Of a stretch of 64,000 nucleotides of DNA, positions 58,801-64,000 are shown piece after piece. The notes under the pieces were generated by a model, which was given only the letters and a program-made list of their open reading frames with translations, ran no database searches and had not been told where the DNA came from. Positions within the stretch are counted from its first letter, which is position 1, and every line of letters starts with the position of its first letter. A program made the position numbers and the translations under genes. Source of the DNA: Symsagittifera roscoffensis (Eukaryota; Xenacoelomorpha; Acoela; Convolutidae); assembly GCF_963678635.1 (NCBI RefSeq), contig NC_087062.1, forward strand, positions 928,001 through 992,000, given 5' to 3'.

Positions 58801-59800
58801 AGCAGTTCTTCTTCCCCAGCCTCTACCAAAAGGCGTTTTGATTTCTGTTTTAAGCTGTGGAGCAGTTCTTCTTCCCCAGCCTCTACCAAAGGGCGTTTTG
58901 ATTTCTGTTTTAAGCTTTGGAGCAGTTCTTCTTCCCCAGCCTCTACCAAAGGGATTTTGATTTCTGTTCTAAGCTTTGGAGCAGTTCTTCTTCCCCAGCC
59001 TCTACCAAAGGGCGTTTTGATTTCTGTTTTAAGCTTTGGAGCAGTTCTTCTTCCCCAGCCTCTACCAAAGGGCGTTTTGATTTCTGTTTTAAGCTTTGGA
59101 GCAGTTCTTCTTCCCCAGCCTCTACCAAAGGGCGTTTTGATTTCTGTTTTAAGCTTTGGAGCAGTTCTTCTTCCCCAGCCTCTACCAAAGGGCGTTTTGA
59201 TTTCTGTTTTAAGCTTTGCAGCAGTTCTTCTTCCCCAGCCTCTACCAAAGGGCGTTTTGATTTCTGTTTTAAGCTGTGGAGCAGTTCTTCTTCCCCAGCC
59301 TCTACCAAAGGGCGTTTTGATTTCTGTTTTAAGCTTTGGAGCAGTTCTTCTTCCCCAGCCTCTACCAAAGGGATTTTGATTTCTGTTCTAAGCTTTGGAG
59401 CAGTTCTTCTTCCCCAGCCTCTACCACAGGGCGTTTTGATTTCTGTTTTAAGCTTTGGAGCAGTTCTTCTTCCCCAGCCTCTACCAAAGGGCGTTTTGAT
59501 TTCTGTTTTAAGCTTTGGAGCAGTTCTTCTTCCCCAGCCTCTACCAAAGGGCGTTTTGATTTCTGTTTTAAGCTTTGGAGCAGTTCTTCTTCCCCAGCCT
59601 CTACCAAAGGGCGTTTTGATTTCTGTTTTAAGCTTTGCAGCAGTTCTTCTTCCCCAGCCTCTACCAAAGGGCGTTTTGATTTCTGTTTTAAGCTGTGGAG
59701 CAGTTCTTCTTCCCCAGCCTCTACCAAAGGGCGTTTTGATTTCTGTTTTAAGCTTTGCAGCAGTTCTTCTTCCCCAGCCTCTACCAAACTGCGTTTTGAT
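49834..59800. repeat. 60-bp minisatellite array, about 166 units
   Basis: Nearly 10 kb of tandem 60-bp units, each with TTTTGATTTCTGTTTTAAGC, TTTGGAGCAGTTCTTCTTCC and CCAGCCTCTACCAAACGGCG in that order (an AAGCTT site per unit). Variants include AAACGG versus AAAGGG, GCTTTGG versus GCTGTGG, and occasional units one base short or a few bases long. Four of the six frames lack stops in the consensus, giving chance ORFs up to 1378 codons on the plus strand. On the minus strand one frame is the 20-residue repeat RRLVEAGEEELLQSLKQKSK and another a basic Gly/Arg repeat. Indels not divisible by three and no start, splice or domain context argue against a gene. It lies within the channel intron. Confidence 0.97.
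53550..57100. repeat. 1.8-kb higher-order repeat inside the minisatellite
   Basis: Unit variants in about 53,550-55,300 recur in the same order exactly 1800 bp (30 units) further on, for example TACAAACGGC at 54,261 and 56,061 and GGCGTTTTTTATT at about 54,808 and 56,608. Left of this, 900-bp and 658-bp periods link the shortened CGGCTTTTG units at 51,452, 52,352 and 53,010. Confidence 0.85.
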
Positions 59801-61108
59801 GCTCCGTTTGATTACAAATCCCATTGCTTCTTGTTTGATGCTCAAAGGGTTTTCTGGTGGGTTGCGTGTAAGGGATAATGCTGAGGTTTCTATCCTTCTT
59901 GCATAATTGTGTCTTCTTGGGTTTTCTTGTCTCCACTAGCATTTCTTCAGATATATTCTCGTTTGGCATGAGCACCGTGAACATGCTCCGTATCCATTTC
60001 TTATCACGGTCGGTCTCGTTTTTGTTGCAAAAGCACGTTTTTGATTTTCTTCTGTTTTTGGCAGATAAAATTGTATATCTTAAATGCGATGACAAACATA
60101 TTCGTGACAAAATTATCTTCTTCATGCAGAGAAAAAGACCATTGGTTATCAAATTAGCATCTGAATAATACTTCCAAAGCAGTAACAACACCGACAGATC
60201 TTGAGCAGACACGCGGTGCACCGAAAATTTTTTATAGAAAAACTTTTAAACAAATGTTTACCCAAAAACACAAGATAAATTTTTTGCTGCTCAACCGAAT
60301 CGACAAAAAGCTTCTATAACGATATAAAAATTTAACAGACACTTTTTAGTAAAATAAAAAGAAAAAATGAAAAACTGATATGATGAAATCAGAAATGATT
60401 AAATTACAACCAAAATAGAAAAAATTCGACTAGGCATACTCAGGAATGCTCAGTTTTCCATCTGTCTGATCGTTGACGCAAGTAGAGATGAAGATAACTA
60501 CAGTTGTAGTCATCCCGTGATCAATGTTTTTTATGGAAAAAGAGTTGTACCCTATAGCAATACCCTTGCTGATCGCAAAGCTAATACTCGCTCAGTTGCA
60601 TGTTTGCGGCTACCCTTGAGTTTGGATGGCTAAAACCATTTTTTTATCGACACATGAAGATATTTTTGCATTTTGTTAAACCCAAAAAACGGTTAAGAAT
60701 AGGTTTAAAAATTAGTTTAAAAGTGGAACTTCTACGAGCTTTATCAAGGTGCCTGAAAAACACCCTGCTCTATAGTATCTTCCAGTCGTATAATTTTAAA
60801 TCCATTTTCTCATTATTTCAAAAAAAAATCAATTTTGGAAAACTTTGCTATTTATTTTTGCACAAGTAAAATTTTTGTTGGTCCAGTTTTATGTGTCCTG
60901 TTGCCTCAAAATTTTGTCACCCGATTATCAAAAAAAAATGGAGTCAACGGGGTTATTGACGATTTTTTTTACCGCTGGTTTGTCAAATATTTTTGAGTTT
61001 GTATTTAGTTTCATTTGCTAGCTCCGCGAAAAAGTGGCCGAAAGTATAGCCTTTCTTTGCATATCAGTCTTAATTGATTAATAATTTTGGGCACTTTTCT
61101 CTTTCAAG
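59801..61108. other. intron end with a segment repeated at 63.2 kb
   Basis: After the array about 300 bp are unassigned. From about 60,126 to 60,920 the sequence is repeated at 63,196-64,000. The rest, up to the LDLa exon acceptor, shows no feature. Confidence 0.6.
60126..60920. repeat. ~800-bp dispersed direct repeat, copy 1
   Basis: Matches 63,196-64,000 along its length, with landmarks TTGAGCAGACACGCGGTGC, GATATGATGAAATCAGAAAT and TGAAAAACACCCTGCTCTAT. The copies differ by scattered substitutions and short indels. No coding potential is recognised. Confidence 0.9.
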
Positions 61109-61265
61109 GTGTAATGGACCGTTTGATTCTGACGATGGAAGTGACGAAAACAGCCAAATCTGTCAGGAAACCGACTTGACTAAATTTTTCATTGTTGTCA
61201 TAGTGACACTGTAGTTCCGCGTGAACACCTCTGCGATGGGTACGACGATTGTCCCCGAGACAAGT
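61109..61265 (+). pseudogene. DEG/ENaC channel, LDLa exon across a 15-kb intron, damaged
   Basis: An acceptor CTTTCAAG precedes G TGT AAT GGA. Joined to the exon ending in AA at 45,886 this makes AAG, then CNGPFDSDDGSDENSQIC, completing the second LDLa module in phase. The fifth cysteine of that module is Ser. A third module follows (HLCDGYDDCPRDKSDQF, then NSC) but in a different frame: a shift is needed around the T-run near 61,180, and one of its cysteines is also missing. Either the gene has decayed here or the sequence has an indel error. The join in phase and in motif is strong evidence of common origin. Confidence 0.7.
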
Positions 61266-61720
61266 CAGACCAATTTCTGAATTCGTGTAGTTGATACTTT
61301 TTAGTTCGAACTTCACTGCCTGAATTGCTGTTTATGCTTCTTGACGCAGGCAAAGGTAGATATAGCTTTTTGGTTTTCTGTATGCTTCAATCCAGAGATT
61401 TGCACCGCATTGTACGCCTTTGTTGTTGATTCTTCGTCTTTCATTTGCAAATTTGACTCTTTTTGATTGATTTCCGTACTCTCGTTCTCTCGTTTGAGTT
61501 TTCGTCTGATCCGCTTTTTCTTCTTTCATGAATGAAAACCGCTCTCTATTTGGTTTTGTCGGTCGATCTTATTTTTTTCATGAATGTCGGTTTTTTTTTG
61601 GCAAATATCTACATTCGTTATCTTATCGTCCGCTCAGATCAATCGAGCGGTGACTTCGGTTGTGTTTGGGTCAAAATGGCAAGATAAACACCCGAGTCGA
61701 GATTTTTCACCTAATTTGAA
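61266..61720. other. stretch after the LDLa exon
   Basis: No further channel exon (TM2) is recognised. Nothing else is supported. Confidence 0.45.
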
Positions 61721-61882
61721 GCAAGATTTGAGCGGTTTGAGCGGTTTTTTTAGACAATTACGCTCAAAATCTTGCTTCAAAATGAGCGGTTTGATCTAAA
61801 AAAAACCGCTCAAAAACCGCGCAAGATTTGAACGGTTTTGAGCTGTTTATCTAAAAAAACCGCTCAAAAATCGCGCAAGATT
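61720..61882. repeat. inverted cluster of the ACCGCTCAAA motif, cluster 1
   Basis: Copies of GAGCGGTTTT and its complement AAAACCGCTC alternate with GCAAGATTT/AAATCTTGC words on both strands, so the stretch can fold into nested hairpins. A second cluster is at 62,384-62,606. Confidence 0.8.
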
Positions 61883-61896
61883 TAATAATAAAAAGT

Positions 61897-61969
61897 CGAC
61901 CACAGCGGGATTCGAACCCGCAATCTTCTGATTCGAAGTCAGACGCCTTATCCGTTAGTCTATGCGGAC
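61897..61969 (-). tRNA. trnR-TCG: tRNA-Arg (anticodon TCG)
   Basis: 73 nt on the minus strand. The anticodon loop CTTCGAA gives anticodon TCG on a perfect five-pair stem (TCTGA/TCAGA). The T-arm (GCGGG TTCGAAT CCCGC) is perfect with a good B box. The A-box region is TAGACTAACGG. Two mismatches (T2:T71 in the acceptor, A11 against G24 in the D-stem) weaken it. A TTTTT terminator follows within about 5 nt. It is probably a real but slightly degraded gene, or a pseudogene. Confidence 0.8.
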
Positions 61970-62185
61970 TTGCTGTAAGCTTAATATTCGCTGTATTTGT
62001 TCTACTGAACATGTTCAATGTTTTAGACATACACAACAAATATACTGTCAGGATTTTTATTGTCAGTCTCTACAAAATAACAAAAATAATCGATTATAAG
62101 ATCGCACACCAACCCCCCCACCTCTTACTAGAGTTGATGTCCCCCCTCACCTCTTACTAATGTTTTAGAAGGGATCATCAATTAT

Positions 62186-62365
62186 GGGATCATCGAGCAA
62201 ATAAACGTCGAAGTTTTTGTACAGCGCTCTGGCTAAGTTTACTCTTGCCTTTTGCCCGCCACTCAAAGTAATTCCACGCTCGCCAACTTGAGTTAGATCA
62301 GAATCAGGCAGTGATTTCAGATCATCAACCAAAGCACAAGCTTTGATTACTTTTTCGTACCATGT
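62186..62365 (-). pseudogene. ABCC (MRP4-like) transporter exon fragment
   Basis: Minus strand, after an acceptor-like [26 protein letters not shown], then [20 protein letters not shown] and FDVYLLDDP. These are the ABC signature (LSGGQ) and Walker B of the first nucleotide-binding domain of ABCC exporters, closest in my judgement to ABCC4/MRP4. The family continues after DDP with a conserved Ser-Ala-Val-Asp block. Here the frame instead repeats ATTGATGATCCC and hits a stop at 62,165, with no GT donor at the break. Neighbouring exons with Walker A are not visible. It looks like a stranded, truncated exon or a captured fragment. Confidence 0.8.
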
Positions 62366-62367
62366 CT

Positions 62368-62622
62368 GGGACCTCGACCCGGGAAGACCGCTCAAAAACC
62401 GCTCAAAAACCGCTCAAATCTTGCTTGAAAAACCGTTCAAAAATCACCGCAAGAAATGCGCGGTTTTTGAGCGGTTTTTTAAGCAAGATTTGAGCGGTTT
62501 GAGCGGTTTTTCCAAAAAAACCGCCCAAACCGCCCAAACCGCTCAAACCGCTCAAATCTTTCTGGAAAACCGCTCGAACCGCTCAAATCTTGTGCGGTTT
62601 TTGAGCGGGATCTCGACCCGGG
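62368..62622. repeat. ACCGCTCAAA cluster 2 bounded by 16-bp direct repeats
   Basis: GGGACCTCGACCCGGG (62,368-62,383) and GGGATCTCGACCCGGG (62,607-62,622) bracket about 220 bp of the motif in both orientations. The layout looks like an insertion with a target duplication, or a tandem exchange. The left bracket touches the acceptor of the ABCC exon fragment. Confidence 0.8.
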
Positions 62623-63195
62623 CAGTGGTTTCTTCTGCTCTTGTGCTGACTGCACCATCTCAAAATATTTAGTTTTCCACGGGGATATTACTGAACGCAA
62701 CAAAAACTCCGGTTGGAGTACAGCTCTGGTTCTTTCTTAATTGAGGCAAGGAAGAAACAGCGTAATGGAGTCTATTGAAAATTATTTTTTTCCACAAATG
62801 ATCGACAGACTTACCTGCAAAAGAGATTATCTCTATACTTTCTCTGGTGTCGTGAAGGTCACTTATTTTTTTGACGTACAAGACCGATAAAAAATAATGC
62901 ATCAATAGCTCAGGATGCTTATCTGTGTACCAACTTCAAAATTTTTTTCCAGAAACAAAAAACATCCGAAATAGTGGAACTGATTTACCTCACCTGTAGA
63001 AGTTTAAGAAAGAAAAAAAAACGCGAAGCATCGGATTACGTGCGGTAAAATCTACACATAGCATGAAAAACTAGCCAACGAAAATAGAAACAAAAGCAGT
63101 AGAAAATATATTAATCTGCGAAAAAATGATCTGCCAAAAATTTTCTGCATTTTTCTTGATTTTGTCTCTAACAGAAACTTCTTTCATGAAAACAT
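62623..63195. other. stretch with no supported gene
   Basis: Short minus-strand frames (for example 62,669-62,905) show no domain; they do not clearly continue the ABCC fragment. Confidence 0.4.
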
Positions 63196-64000
63196 GCAGT
63201 GAAAAAGACAATTGGTTATCAAATAAGCATCTGAATAATACTTCTAAAGCAGTAACAACACCGACAGATATTGAGCAGACACGCGGTGCGCCGAAAATTT
63301 TTTTTAGAAAATTTTTTAAGCAAATTTTTAACCTAAAAACACTGAGATAACTTTTTTGCTGCTCAACCGACTCGTCAAAAAAGCTTCTATGCCGATATAA
63401 AAATTTAACAGACACTTTTTAGTAAAAAAAAAAAGAAAAAATGAAAAACAAAAAAAAACTGATATGATGAAATCAGAAATGATTAAATTGCAACCAACAT
63501 AGAGAAAATTCGAATAGGCATACTCACGAATGCTCAGTTCTTCATCTGTCTGTTCTTTGACGCAAGTAGAGATGAAGATAATTACAGTTGTAGTCCTCCC
63601 GTGATTAATGTTTTATATGGAAAAAGAGTAGTACCCTATAGCAATACCCTTGCTGATCGCAAACCTAATACACGCTCAGTTGCATTTTTGAGGCTACGCT
63701 TGAGTTTGAATGGCCAATACCATTTTTTGTTCTCGGCACATGCGGAACTTTTTGCATTTTTGGAACACAAAAAACGGTCAAGAAAAGGTTTAAAAATTAG
63801 TTTCAAAGTTGAGCTTCTACGAGATTTATCAGTGTGCCTGAAAAACACCCTGCTCTATAGTATCTTCCAGTATCAAATTATAAATCCATTTTCTCATTAT
63901 TTCAAAAAAAAATCAACTTTGGAAATCATTGCTATCTATTTTTCCGCAAGTGATATTTTTATTGGTCCAGTTTTATGTGTCCTGCTGCCTCAAAAGTTTG
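63196..64000. repeat. ~800-bp dispersed direct repeat, copy 2, cut by window end
   Basis: Second copy of the 60.1-kb segment, same orientation, about 3.07 kb downstream, continuing past the window. Confidence 0.9.

Noticed and set aside
49834-59800. CRISPR-like array
   Set aside because: Units are contiguous 60-bp tandem repeats without unique spacers, in an animal genome.

Overview
The window is nuclear DNA from an invertebrate animal. It is AT-rich. The host genes use GT-AG introns and the standard code, and belong to animal families: a DEG/ENaC sodium channel with LDL-receptor class A (LDLa) modules, a TTLL10-type tubulin-ligase-like enzyme, an ABCC transporter exon and a nuclear tRNA-Arg. 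Much of the rest is mobile or repetitive. I cannot name the phylum from the sequence.

Layout. 1-7.5 kb: one possible membrane-protein exon cut by the window start, non-coding DNA, then a tandem pair of small secreted four-cysteine protein genes on the minus strand (4.9-6.3 kb). 7.5-14.4 kb: a decayed Ty3/gypsy element (Gypsy-1) on the minus strand with two 250-bp LTRs and a 5-bp target duplication. 16.1-32.1 kb: a giant Ty3/gypsy element (Gypsy-2) on the plus strand with gag, protease, RT-RNase H, integrase, a small membrane ORF, a Pro/Ser-rich ORF, an envelope-like glycoprotein and a further ~600-codon ORF after the envelope. It has a long 3' LTR-like tail but no recognisable 5' LTR. 32.8-34.3 kb: a long Ser/Lys-rich disordered ORF. 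34.6-36.7 kb: a Tc1-like MITE and a foldback element. 36.9-39.3 kb: the TTLL10-like coding exon. 39.5-44.4 kb: short tandem repeats, a tRNA-like relic and a second foldback element with a 509-bp tandem duplication.

44.8-61.3 kb: a DEG/ENaC channel gene, or its remains. The exon ending at 45,886 and the exon starting at 61,109 join in phase and rebuild one LDLa module. The 15.2-kb intron between them would hold an internally deleted, inverted copy of a Gypsy-2 relative (46.2-49.65 kb) and a ~10-kb minisatellite of about 166 60-bp units (49.8-59.8 kb). The channel has several lesions and may be a pseudogene. 61.7-62.6 kb: hairpin clusters of a 10-bp motif, a tRNA-Arg(TCG) gene, and a truncated ABCC nucleotide-binding exon. 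An ~800-bp segment at 60.1 kb is repeated at 63.2 kb and runs off the window end.

Most notable: the accessory ORFs of Gypsy-2, one of which is conserved in a diverged copy; a 28-nt palindrome in its LTR that covaries between two copies; the minisatellite whose unit is open in four of six frames; and the tandem secreted peptide genes.
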